Assembly (NCBI GenBank): GCA_946886875.1
Contig: CAMPJN010000017.1
Location: 1 to 22,127 of the forward strand
Reading direction: 5' to 3'
Source of the DNA: an uncultured Pseudomonas sp.
Lineage (GTDB): Bacteria > Pseudomonadota > Gammaproteobacteria > Pseudomonadales > Pseudomonadaceae
Length of the DNA stretch: 22,127 bases
Under the pieces are notes generated by a model. It saw only the letters and a list, made by a program, of their open reading frames with translations. It was not told where the DNA came from and searched no databases. Below are positions 7,656-15,339 of the stretch, in pieces. Made by a program: the position numbers and the translations under genes. The first letter of the stretch is position 1, and every line of letters starts with the position of its first letter.

Positions 7656-8810
7656 ATGAGTCTGGAATCCCTGCAGCAAGCCGCTGGTGCCGTTTTCACC
7701 GAGCGCAATGGCGTGCGCGTGCCGCTGCACTTCGGCCAACCGGCCGAGGAGCACCTGGCCTCGCGCAAGAACATTCTGATGGTCGATTACTCCCACTTCG
7801 GCATCGTCGAAGTGCAGGGTGACGATGCCTATGACTTCCTCAATCGTGTGGTCGCCGGCGACCTGTCGGTGATCCGCAACGAGCAGGCGCTTTACACCCT
7901 GTTGCTCAACGACAAAGGTCAGATCGCCACTGACCTCTACCTGCTGTGCGACGACGAGCGTTTTTTGCTGATCTCCGAATGGATGCGCGGCGACAAACTG
8001 GCTGCCAGCCTGCAGGCGCTGATCGGCGACGACGACGTACAGGTAGCGAGCCAGGACAACAGTCTGACCACCACCCTGTTCGAAGGCCCTTACTGCTGGG
8101 AGCTGATGGCCGAACTCTTCGGTTTCGATGTGCTCGGTCTGCCATTTATGGAATTCATGCGGGTCGACGATGACGCCATCCTGCTGCGCGCCGGCAAGCA
8201 CGGCGAGTTCGCCTTCAAGGTGCTAACCACCAAGGAAGGCGCCGCAGACTTGTGGCAGCGCGCCAGCGAAGCCGGCGTCAAGTTCGATATGAAGCAGGGT
8301 GGTCTGGACTTCCAGAGTAAATCGCGCCTGGAAAATCCTTGCTGGGACCCGGCCCTGGTCGGCGAATTTAGCCGTTGCCCGATCGAGCTGCAAATGCAGT
8401 GGGCCGTGCGTTACGACAAGGACGAGTTCATCGGCCGCGACGCCCTGCTGGCCAAGCTGGAACAAGGCTGCAAGCAGCGTGTGGTTGGCTTCGTGGTCAA
8501 GGGCGATGGTGCCGCGTTGACGATTGGCGACAGCCTGTTCAGCGGCGACCAGGAGATCGGCAAGGTCATCACCCTGGGTCACTCGGTGGGTGTCGATGGC
8601 TATATCGGCCAGGCGCTGATCGACAGCGATTACGCCTATGCCGGTATCGACCAGTACGAAATCGCCGGTAACGGCGCGCGGGTCGCCATCAGCACCTCGG
8701 CTATCCCGTTCCTGCAGAACTTCAGCTTTATGGTCAACCCGGCGGAACACAGCTATGTCGACGCCTCGCGCCCGAAGAGTCTGATCGAGCAACTTCAGGC
8801 TAAGGCCTGA
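7656..8810 (+). CDS. GcvT/YgfZ-fold aminomethyltransferase-like protein
   Basis: 384 residues, close to the length of glycine-cleavage T protein, which transfers a one-carbon unit to tetrahydrofolate. Family features: VEVQGDDAYDFLNRVVAGDL near 51-70, YTLLLNDKGQIATDLYLL with Asp93 at the position of the key folate-site Asp, a GE pair at 183-184 (weak version of RTGYTGE), GLDFQSKSRLENP with Arg224/Glu226, and WAVRYDKDEFIGRDALL at 249-264. The gene starts behind AAGGAG, directly after the ACP gene. No gcvH or gcvP is nearby, so a role in the glycine cleavage complex is unlikely. Possible roles are folate-dependent one-carbon addition to the acyl chain or its head group, demethylation, or a folate-free activity like other members of this fold. 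I cannot choose between them. Confidence 0.85.
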   Translation: MSLESLQQAAGAVFTERNGVRVPLHFGQPAEEHLASRKNILMVDYSHFGIVEVQGDDAYDFLNRVVAGDLSVIRNEQALYTLLLNDKGQIATDLYLLCDDERFLLISEWMRGDKLAASLQALIGDDDVQVASQDNSLTTTLFEGPYCWELMAELFGFDVLGLPFMEFMRVDDDAILLRAGKHGEFAFKVLTTKEGAADLWQRASEAGVKFDMKQGGLDFQSKSRLENPCWDPALVGEFSRCPIELQMQWAVRYDKDEFIGRDALLAKLEQGCKQRVVGFVVKGDGAALTIGDSLFSGDQEIGKVITLGHSVGVDGYIGQALIDSDYAYAGIDQYEIAGNGARVAISTSAIPFLQNFSFMVNPAEHSYVDASRPKSLIEQLQAKA

Positions 8811-8914
8811 GTTTTCGCCAAATAACAGCAGCGAGGTCGGTCGCCGTAAAGGTGGCCGTACCTGCCTGTATGCCTAGGGCAGCCAAGCAGGTTGCGCCTC
8901 AGAGGAGTCCGGAT

Positions 8915-11464
8915 ATGGTCAAGCGCAAGCGAATAGTAGTTACAGGGATGGGCGTGCTGACGGCACTGGGCAACAGCGTGGACGAGTTCCGCGATGGCCT
9001 GTTCGCCGGCAAATCGTCGATTCGTCCGAGCGAGCATTTTCTCAAGTCTTTCGACAACGCCATGGGTTCCGAGGTGTTGCAGCATGTCGACTACGAAGGG
9101 ATTGCCGAGGAGCTACTGCCCGAGCTGGATCGCACCGTACTCTGGGGTTACAAGGTCGGCCGCGACGCGCTGGTAAATGCCGGCTTGCTCGACGACCCGC
9201 TGTTGAAACAGACCAGCCTGGTGGTCGGGGTGTCCTCCGCGGGCGCCGAAGCCATCCTGCCGCTGATCGAAAACCACCCGGAGGATTTTTCCGTTCGCAA
9301 GATGGAAGTCTCCGGCAACTTCTCCTCCATCTGTCCTGTGGTCACCTCGTTGCTGGGGCTGCAGGGCGGTTTCGAACTGGTGGCTACCGCCTGCACCGCC
9401 AGCACCAATGCCATCGGCATCGGTTTCGATCTGATTCAAAACGACAAGAACCCGGTGGCGTTGATCGTCGGTTCCGATCCGGTCTACTTGCCGACGTTCG
9501 CTGGCTTCTATGCCCTCAAGGCGATGCGCGACGAACCCTGCTGCCCATTTTCCGGCACGCCGGGGCTGTCCATCGGCGAAGGCGCCGGGGCCATCGTCCT
9601 GGAAGAGTACGAACACGCCAAGGCGCGTGGCGCCACCATTTATGGCGAGATCATTTCCTACGCCACTTCGTCCGATGCGCACCATGAAACCGCGCCGGAC
9701 CCGCGCGGCGAAGGCGCCAGCCTGGTGATGCGCGCGGCCCTGGCGAATGCCGGCGTCGGCCCGCAAGACATCCAGTACATCAACGCCCACGGCACCGGCA
9801 CCGAGGCCAACGACCGCGCGGAAACCCTGGCGATGAAGAAGGTCTTCCCGACCATCGCCGAGATCCCGGTCAGCTCGACCAAGTCCTACTTCGGCCACAA
9901 CATCGGCTCGGCCGGGATCATCGAACTGATCGCCTGCCTGGTTACCCTGCCTGAGGGCAAGGTGCTGCCGACCTTGAACTTCGGCGTGCCGCGCACCGGC
10001 TGCGACCTCAACTACGTGCCCAACGAGTTCCAGCAGCACGACGTCAAGCTGTTCATGAAGAACAACTACGCCTTTGGCGGCAACAACTGCAGCATCGTCT
10101 CCTCGGTGCAACCCGAGCAGGTGCCGCAGACGGAATACCGTCCACGGCGCGTGGCGATCACCGGCATGGGCGCCCTCAGCTCCCTCGGTTACGGCAGCGA
10201 GCAGATCAACCAGCGCATCCGCAACGGCGAGCAGGGTTCGGTGTTGGTATCGGTGAGCGAATGGCTGGAGGGCAACGAGGACAGCCAGGGTTACGAGAAG
10301 CTGCTGGCGGCCAACCCCAGCCTGAAAGAACGCCTGTCCAGCCTCGGCGAGGGCGATATTAGCGGCCTGCAGTTCCGCGCTCATGAAGTGCGCGACATCG
10401 AGCCGCGCAAGCACCTGAAGAACTTCGACGCGCGCAAGGCCAGCAAAATCGCCACTTATGGCCTGCTGGCTCTGGAGCAAGCGCTGCAAAGCGGCGGCAA
10501 GAAGGTGCGCCATGGCGATACCGATGTCGCGCTGATCATGGGTATGTCCAAGGGCCCGCAATCCACAGTGGCGCGCTATGCCCAGAGCCTGTACCCCGAT
10601 CCGCGGCGCGCGCGTACCTTCGAATTCCCTTCGGCGCTGATGAACTCCACCGCGACCTTCTGTGCCATCGCCAAGGGCATGAAGGGTTACAACACCACGC
10701 TGTCGACCGGCTATAACGCCTCGTTCGGCGCGCTGTTCTACGGTTACGAACTGGTGCGCCAGGGCCTGCAGGCACAGGCGGTGGTCGGCGGCGCGGACGA
10801 GAAAGCTTATTCCTCGGCGCTGATGTCGCAAGCCGGCAGCGCCCGCGTCAGTTGGACCGCGGATGAGGATGCGTTCCAGGTCTACGCGGCTCAGCCGAGC
10901 GGTTTCGTCCTCGGCGAAGGTGCGGCTATGGCCATGCTCGAAGATGTCGACACGGCGCGTGAGCGCGGCGCGGAAATACTGGCCGAGCTGGTCGGTTACG
11001 GCCGTTCCTGCGACGCCGCCTACCCCGGCGAAAGCCCGCAGGCCCATGGCAATGCCATGACCACGGCCATTCGCCAGGCCCTGGACGAAGCCGGCCTGCG
11101 CTTCGATCAGGTCGATCTGATCTGCGGCACCAGCTGGGGCATAGCGGACAGCGCCGACAAGGAGCTTGGCGCCATTCGCGAGGTGTTCGGCAACGCCAGC
11201 GCCGGGATTCCGCTGGTCAACTACAACGGTTACTTCGGTTTCGTCGAATCGGCCGCCGCCATGCTCAACCTCTCGGTGGTGCTGGAGGCGATGAAAACCG
11301 GCGAAATCCTGCCCATCGCCTTCACCCACGAGTTCTGCGCCGACGACATCGCCTTCGTGCGCGAGCCGATTCGCCGCGAGGTGCGCCACGCGCTGCTGAT
11401 CGGCGCCTCCGATGGCGGCAACAACTACGCCGTGGTACTGCGCAAGGGTGCTCTGGATGCCTAA
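8915..11464 (+). CDS. Fused ketosynthase - chain-length-factor-like protein (KS-CLF)
   Basis: 849 residues made of two complete FabF/KAS II-type folds. The first (1 to about 400) is a competent ketosynthase: Cys160 in VATACTAST, His292 in NAHGTGTEAND and His328 in KSYFGHNIGSAG. The second starts at about 410 (RRVAITGMGALSSLGYG). It keeps the fold (STGYNASFGALFYGYELVRQ, SGFVLGEGAAMAMLE) but has lost catalysis: Tyr600 replaces the Cys, Cys737 falls at the first His (ICGTSWGIADSADKE), and the second His is gone (NYNGYFGFVESAA). That is the KS-alpha/KS-beta plan of type II polyketide synthases in a single chain, where the inactive half normally sets chain length. I chose ATG 8915 with GAGGAG upstream. 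A GTG at 8852 would add 21 unconserved residues. The last 8 nt overlap the next gene. Confidence 0.92.
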   Translation: MVKRKRIVVTGMGVLTALGNSVDEFRDGLFAGKSSIRPSEHFLKSFDNAMGSEVLQHVDYEGIAEELLPELDRTVLWGYKVGRDALVNAGLLDDPLLKQTSLVVGVSSAGAEAILPLIENHPEDFSVRKMEVSGNFSSICPVVTSLLGLQGGFELVATACTASTNAIGIGFDLIQNDKNPVALIVGSDPVYLPTFAGFYALKAMRDEPCCPFSGTPGLSIGEGAGAIVLEEYEHAKARGATIYGEIISYATSSDAHHETAPDPRGEGASLVMRAALANAGVGPQDIQYINAHGTGTEANDRAETLAMKKVFPTIAEIPVSSTKSYFGHNIGSAGIIELIACLVTLPEGKVLPTLNFGVPRTGCDLNYVPNEFQQHDVKLFMKNNYAFGGNNCSIVSSVQPEQVPQTEYRPRRVAITGMGALSSLGYGSEQINQRIRNGEQGSVLVSVSEWLEGNEDSQGYEKLLAANPSLKERLSSLGEGDISGLQFRAHEVRDIEPRKHLKNFDARKASKIATYGLLALEQALQSGGKKVRHGDTDVALIMGMSKGPQSTVARYAQSLYPDPRRARTFEFPSALMNSTATFCAIAKGMKGYNTTLSTGYNASFGALFYGYELVRQGLQAQAVVGGADEKAYSSALMSQAGSARVSWTADEDAFQVYAAQPSGFVLGEGAAMAMLEDVDTARERGAEILAELVGYGRSCDAAYPGESPQAHGNAMTTAIRQALDEAGLRFDQVDLICGTSWGIADSADKELGAIREVFGNASAGIPLVNYNGYFGFVESAAAMLNLSVVLEAMKTGEILPIAFTHEFCADDIAFVREPIRREVRHALLIGASDGGNNYAVVLRKGALDA

Positions 11465-12701
11465 GCCCCGCGCTGCGGTGATTTCCGGGGTCGGTGCGTG
11501 CAACGGCCTGGGCCTGGACGCGCCAGCGATGATCGCCGCCCTCGGCGAACAACGTCCGGCCAACTACCAGCCCTATTTCGAGGATGAGCCTGCCGCGGCT
11601 CGCATGGGCATGCCGTTCAACCCCTTGCTGGTGGCCATACCGCCGCTGGTCAAGGGCCGGCGCAGCGATGCGCCGACCGCCGCGGTATTGCTGCAGCGGG
11701 TGATCGACGAAGCCCTCGCGCATGCCGGCCTGGGTCGCGAATCCCTGGCCGGGCAGCGGGTGCAGGTCTATATCGGCGGCCAAGGCGTGCAACCGGAGGT
11801 TGTGCAGTTCACCGGTTACATACAGCGCAATGACCGCGAGGATCTGCAGTTCAACCCGCAGATCAAGCAGATGAACAGCGACGGTTGCGCCGAGGATCAG
11901 CTGGCGCGACTGCTGATGCAGCACTACCGCCTGGCCGTGCCGCCGCTGGCGCTGTCCACCGCCAGTTGTTCGAGCCTGTCGGCGCTGTACCTGGCCAGCA
12001 AGGCCATCGAATCCGGCAGCACGGATATCGCCGTAGTGGCGACCTGGCAGCAGGTGACGCTGTACAACATCATGTTTATGGGCGGCTTGAACGCCCTGGC
12101 GCGTTCGACGATGCAGCCGTTCTCGGCGAGTACCGAGGGCGTGATGCTCGGCGGCGGGGTCGCGGCCTGCGTGCTCGAAAGCCCGGCGCACCTGGCGGCC
12201 CGCGGCGGCAAAGGGCGCCTGCGCATCGACGGCTTCGCCATGTGCCAGAGCGGCGGTTCGGGACGTGGCGGACAATCCTTCTCGCCGGATTTCCGTTCCA
12301 TTTCGCGCACCATCGAGGAGTCCTTGGCCCAGGCGGAAATCGGCGCGGAGCAGGTCGGTTGCGTGTTCCTGCATGGCAACGGCATGCGCAGCAGCGACCA
12401 GGCCGAGTTGCTGGCGGTACGCAAAGTCTGGGGCGATTACGCCACTCCGGTGGTCTCGTACAAGGCGCAGATCGGCTATCAGATTGCCGCCAGCGGTCTC
12501 ACCGACCTGGCCATTCTCGCCGATGCCATGCAGCAGCAACGGCTCTTGGCGTTCCGCTCCAGTGCGCCATTGGACAGCACCGCCGGGGTGCAGCTGCACG
12601 CCGACGCGCCGCCGCTGCCGCTGGTTTCGGACAAAGTGGTCAAGCTTGCCCTCGGTATCGAGGGTTCGGTTGCGGCCTGCACATTGGCGCGCATGGCGTG
12701 A
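11457..12701 (+). CDS. Degenerate FabF-like ketosynthase homologue
   Basis: 414 residues, KAS II fold (AAVISGVGACNGLGLD at the start, FSASTEGVMLGGGVAACVLE in the middle). Its active site is altered. Ungapped alignment of STASCSSLSAL with the canonical TACSSSL places Ser170 where the nucleophilic Cys should be, with Cys171 one residue later. His306 is kept in FLHGNGMRSSDQAE. The second His is replaced by Tyr341 in SYKAQIGYQIAASG. It may be non-elongating (priming, decarboxylation, acyl transfer, or scaffold), or it may use the shifted Cys. It overlaps the KS-CLF gene by 8 nt at ATGCCTAA, so the two are translationally coupled and probably made in equal amounts. This suggests a complex. Confidence 0.85.
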   Translation: MPKPRAAVISGVGACNGLGLDAPAMIAALGEQRPANYQPYFEDEPAAARMGMPFNPLLVAIPPLVKGRRSDAPTAAVLLQRVIDEALAHAGLGRESLAGQRVQVYIGGQGVQPEVVQFTGYIQRNDREDLQFNPQIKQMNSDGCAEDQLARLLMQHYRLAVPPLALSTASCSSLSALYLASKAIESGSTDIAVVATWQQVTLYNIMFMGGLNALARSTMQPFSASTEGVMLGGGVAACVLESPAHLAARGGKGRLRIDGFAMCQSGGSGRGGQSFSPDFRSISRTIEESLAQAEIGAEQVGCVFLHGNGMRSSDQAELLAVRKVWGDYATPVVSYKAQIGYQIAASGLTDLAILADAMQQQRLLAFRSSAPLDSTAGVQLHADAPPLPLVSDKVVKLALGIEGSVAACTLARMA

Positions 12702-12728
12702 GCCACGACAGTTGATAGGGAAGGCCGC

Positions 12729-13844
12729 ATGTCCGTCGAAGAGAAACAATTGATTCCGAGCCGCGAGGCAAGCAACACCGAGTTGCTCAGCGAGGCGAGC
12801 GCCAGCAGCACGGCGTTGGCCTTGGTCGGGCTGTCCGTGGTGCAGCCGGAGCGAGCGCCGCTGCCTTACGCTGCGCGTTGGTTTCGCGCCTGGGAGGGCG
12901 AGTTGTACCGCCGCGCCGTGCGCAAGACCGGACGGCGGCAGTGGGACCTCAGCCGTTTCAGTGTCGATGGTGGCGCTGAGGCAACCAAGGCCGGTTACCG
13001 GGAAACCATGGCGGCGGTCGCCAAGGCGGCCAAGCAGGCCATGGCTGCTGCCGACGCCAATTGCGGCCGACGCGGTTCCCGCGAACGTTTGGCATTGGTG
13101 TATTTCGACTTCTGGGGGCAGTGCTCGCACCTCGAGCAGGCCTTCAATTGGCGCGATGGTTTCGATTTCGATGTGATCCCCAAGCATCTGCTGCGCGAGC
13201 ATGGCGTGGATGGCTACTCGTGCAAGGTACAGGCGGGCCGTGCCGGCTTTGTTCAGGGCTTGCGCATAGCGGGCGAGCTACTCAATGGCGGCGATATCGA
13301 CAGCGTGCTGCTCGGCGGCGTGTTCCGCTTTTATCCGGCCATGGGCTTCTCCGAGGCGATCGGCAATGCCGAGCAGGAGCGGCGTTGGTTGGGCAAGGGC
13401 GGCCAGCACAATGCGCCTATCGTTGAACGCGCCGGTTTTATCGTGCTCAAGCGCGCCGAGGCGGCGCTCAAGGCCAAGACCGCGCCGGTGTTGCTCGGTA
13501 CGCCGCAATATCTCGCCGTGGCGGGGCGCCGCGAGGCGGCCGGGCAACAGCTGAGCGCGGCCTGGTCGGCGTTGCTGCCGGAAGCCCGCGCGCTGATCTA
13601 TGGCGGCCTCTACCCGTCCAGCCTGTTGGCATCTGTGGAAGGCGCAGCGGCGGCGGCCATGGGCGATCAATTGGTCTACGAGAACGTCTGCCGTCGTTTC
13701 GGCGACAGCGGCGGCATCAACCCGCTGCTGGCGCTGCAGCGTTATGCCGAGCGCAAGGCCATGGCCGCGGCGGCCGATGCCGTGCCGGCGTTGTTGTCGC
13801 TGAGCGACAGCAATGGCGGTACCTGGCTGTTGCGCTGCGAATGA
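12729..13844 (+). CDS. Degenerate KAS III/thiolase-fold protein
   Basis: 371 residues, starting at ATG 12729 behind AGGGAAGG. The segment RAGFVQGLRIAGELLNGGDIDSVLLGGV at about 171-198 matches the KAS III active-site helix CSGFVYALSIADAFIRSG residue for residue, but with Arg171 in place of the nucleophilic Cys. Other parts (GVDGYSCKVQAG, FRFYPAMGFSEAIGNAEQE, ERAGFIVLKRAEAAL) fit a thiolase-like fold only loosely. I see no clear His/Asn pair. It is probably non-catalytic, perhaps a partner subunit of the preceding ketosynthases, or an acyl-transfer enzyme without the Cys step. It is the last synthase-type gene before the transporter genes (25-nt gap). The exact family is uncertain. Confidence 0.7.
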   Translation: MSVEEKQLIPSREASNTELLSEASASSTALALVGLSVVQPERAPLPYAARWFRAWEGELYRRAVRKTGRRQWDLSRFSVDGGAEATKAGYRETMAAVAKAAKQAMAAADANCGRRGSRERLALVYFDFWGQCSHLEQAFNWRDGFDFDVIPKHLLREHGVDGYSCKVQAGRAGFVQGLRIAGELLNGGDIDSVLLGGVFRFYPAMGFSEAIGNAEQERRWLGKGGQHNAPIVERAGFIVLKRAEAALKAKTAPVLLGTPQYLAVAGRREAAGQQLSAAWSALLPEARALIYGGLYPSSLLASVEGAAAAAMGDQLVYENVCRRFGDSGGINPLLALQRYAERKAMAAAADAVPALLSLSDSNGGTWLLRCE

Positions 13845-13868
13845 TCCAGCACTCTGAAGGAGCCGCTT

Positions 13869-14618
13869 ATGCAGGCTGAAGATGGCGCGCCGGCAGTGGC
13901 CCGCGACGAAGGTAAACGGATGCAGATAGTCAAGGCGACGCAGTTGCCGATAGTGCGGCTGGGCCAGGTGGAGAAGCGCTACGGCAAGGGCGAGGGCAGT
14001 GTCTATGCGCTCAAGTCCATCGACCTGGTGGTCGAGCGCGGCGAGTTCGCCGCCCTCTGCGGCCAGTCCGGCAGCGGCAAGAGCACCCTGCTCAACCTGA
14101 TCGGCGGCATCGACAAGCCGAGCGCCGGCAGCGTGCATTTTCTCGGGCAGAACCTGGCCGAGCTGAACGACCGCGAGCTGGCCCACCTGCGTGCCCAGGA
14201 CATCGGCTTCATCTTCCAGTTTTTCAACCTGCTGCCGGTGCTCAGCGTGTTCGACAACGTTTACTACCCGCTGATGCTCAACGGCTACAAGAAGGAGCAG
14301 GCGCGCCGCCAGGTGATGCAGGCATTGGAGCGGGTCGGCCTGGAAAAGCATGCCATGCGCCCGCCGACCGAGCTGTCCGGCGGCCAGCAGCAGCGGGTGG
14401 CCATCGCCCGGGCGCTGGTGAAAAAGCCGGCGCTGGTGATCGCCGACGAACCGACCGGCAACCTGGACTCGGAAACCGGCCGCTCGGTGCTGGAGCTGAT
14501 GCAGGAGATCAACCGCGAGAACGGCACCACCTTCATTATTTCCACCCATGCCGATTCGGTGCGCGATGTCGCCAGCCGGGTGATTCGCATCGCCGACGGG
14601 AGGTTGCAGGATGCTTAA
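13869..14618 (+). CDS. ABC transporter ATP-binding protein, LolD/MacB type
   Basis: 249 residues. The nucleotide-binding subunit that powers the FtsX-type permease encoded two genes on. All ABC motifs are intact: Walker A GQSGSGKST (65-73), Q-loop Gln117 (IGFIFQFFNLLPVLS, the LolD/MacB/FtsE-type version), signature LSGGQQQR (169-176), Walker B LVIADEPTGNLD with Asp193/Glu194, and switch His227 in STHAD. An N-terminal extension of about 28 residues precedes the usual start of the fold. An internal Met18 could be an alternative start, but AAGGAG sits well placed for ATG 13869. It overlaps the next gene by 8 nt (ATGCTTAA). LolD-type ATPases drive release of lipids or lipoproteins from the inner membrane rather than classical import. 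Confidence 0.93.
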   Translation: MQAEDGAPAVARDEGKRMQIVKATQLPIVRLGQVEKRYGKGEGSVYALKSIDLVVERGEFAALCGQSGSGKSTLLNLIGGIDKPSAGSVHFLGQNLAELNDRELAHLRAQDIGFIFQFFNLLPVLSVFDNVYYPLMLNGYKKEQARRQVMQALERVGLEKHAMRPPTELSGGQQQRVAIARALVKKPALVIADEPTGNLDSETGRSVLELMQEINRENGTTFIISTHADSVRDVASRVIRIADGRLQDA

Positions 14619-15339
14619 CCGACTGATTTACGTGCTCGGCCTGCACCTGCTGCTGGTCGGCGCGGCCCAGGCCAGCGTCGCGCCGCTGTCGCTGGAGGCC
14701 TACCGGCAACAGAGCCGTAACGCCCTGAGCGAACTGCTGATCGTCGGCGTGGCTGGCGAAGTGCCGCGCGACCAGCGTGGCAGGGCGATCCTGGCGGTAG
14801 TGCAGGCGCCCAACAACGGCGTCGACGAGCAGGTTATCGAAAGCCTAACGGCCTACCGCGAGCAGCACCCCGACGACCTCTACGCCAAGCTTTATGAAGG
14901 TTATGGCTGGTTGTTCACCGCCGGCGAATACCTCAAGCAGCAGAACTATTTTCGCGCCGCCGAGTTGGCTAAGCGCGGCTTCTTTCTGATGGACGAGGCA
15001 GTCGATCAGGCCCCCGAAAACTGGCGTCTGCGCTTTCTGCGCGCACGCCTGGATCTCTACGTGCCCGCCGAGTTCGGTCGCCATGTGGTGGCGTTGAAAG
15101 ACCTGCGCTACCTCGAGGAACACCCCGAGCAGCTGCCGGCGGCAATGAGTGAGCTGGTCGATTTCCTCAAGATTCGCGCCTTGACGGCTGCGGGGCAGAA
15201 GGCCGATGCCGAGCAGCTGCGCGATCAGCTGACGCGCTCGCCGCTCTGGGCTGAGCTGCTGCAAGAGCAGGGGCGGCTGTTTCTCACCGCCGAAGAAATC
15301 CAATACGTGCTGGCGCCAATCGTCAGGGGTGAGCCATGA
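14611..15339 (+). CDS. Periplasmic helical (TPR-like) protein of the transporter
   Basis: 242 residues. Signal peptide at 1-22 (MLNRLIYVLGLHLLLVGAAQA|SVAP). There is no lipobox Cys, so it should be a soluble periplasmic protein. The mature part is almost entirely predicted alpha-helix with TPR-like pairs (LYEGYGWLFTAGEYLKQQNY, AAELAKRGFFLMDEAVDQAP, NWRLRFLRARLDL, EQLPAAMSELVDFLKIRAL). I do not recognise a named family. It lies between ATPase and permease genes, overlapping the first by 8 nt and the second by 4 nt. This argues that it is a structural part of the same transporter, perhaps an adaptor on the permease's periplasmic face that hands the substrate to the LolA-like carrier. Confidence 0.78.
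   Translation: MLNRLIYVLGLHLLLVGAAQASVAPLSLEAYRQQSRNALSELLIVGVAGEVPRDQRGRAILAVVQAPNNGVDEQVIESLTAYREQHPDDLYAKLYEGYGWLFTAGEYLKQQNYFRAAELAKRGFFLMDEAVDQAPENWRLRFLRARLDLYVPAEFGRHVVALKDLRYLEEHPEQLPAAMSELVDFLKIRALTAAGQKADAEQLRDQLTRSPLWAELLQEQGRLFLTAEEIQYVLAPIVRGEP

Noticed and set aside
7656..8810. Glycine cleavage system operon member (housekeeping gcvT)
   Set aside because: No gcvH or gcvP is nearby, and the gene is embedded between ACP and ketosynthase genes with operon spacing. A synthase-related role is more likely.
9113..11563. Very long minus-strand open frame (about 816 codons) opposite the KS-CLF gene
   Set aside because: It is rich in Ala, Gly, Arg, Gln and His with no recognisable motifs. 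It lies antisense to a protein with two ketosynthase folds, and high-GC codon bias alone produces such frames.
11322..13202. Minus-strand open frame of 626 codons opposite the KS-like genes
   Set aside because: Antisense shadow of two plus-strand coding genes. No domain is visible, and no ribosome-binding site or promoter fits.
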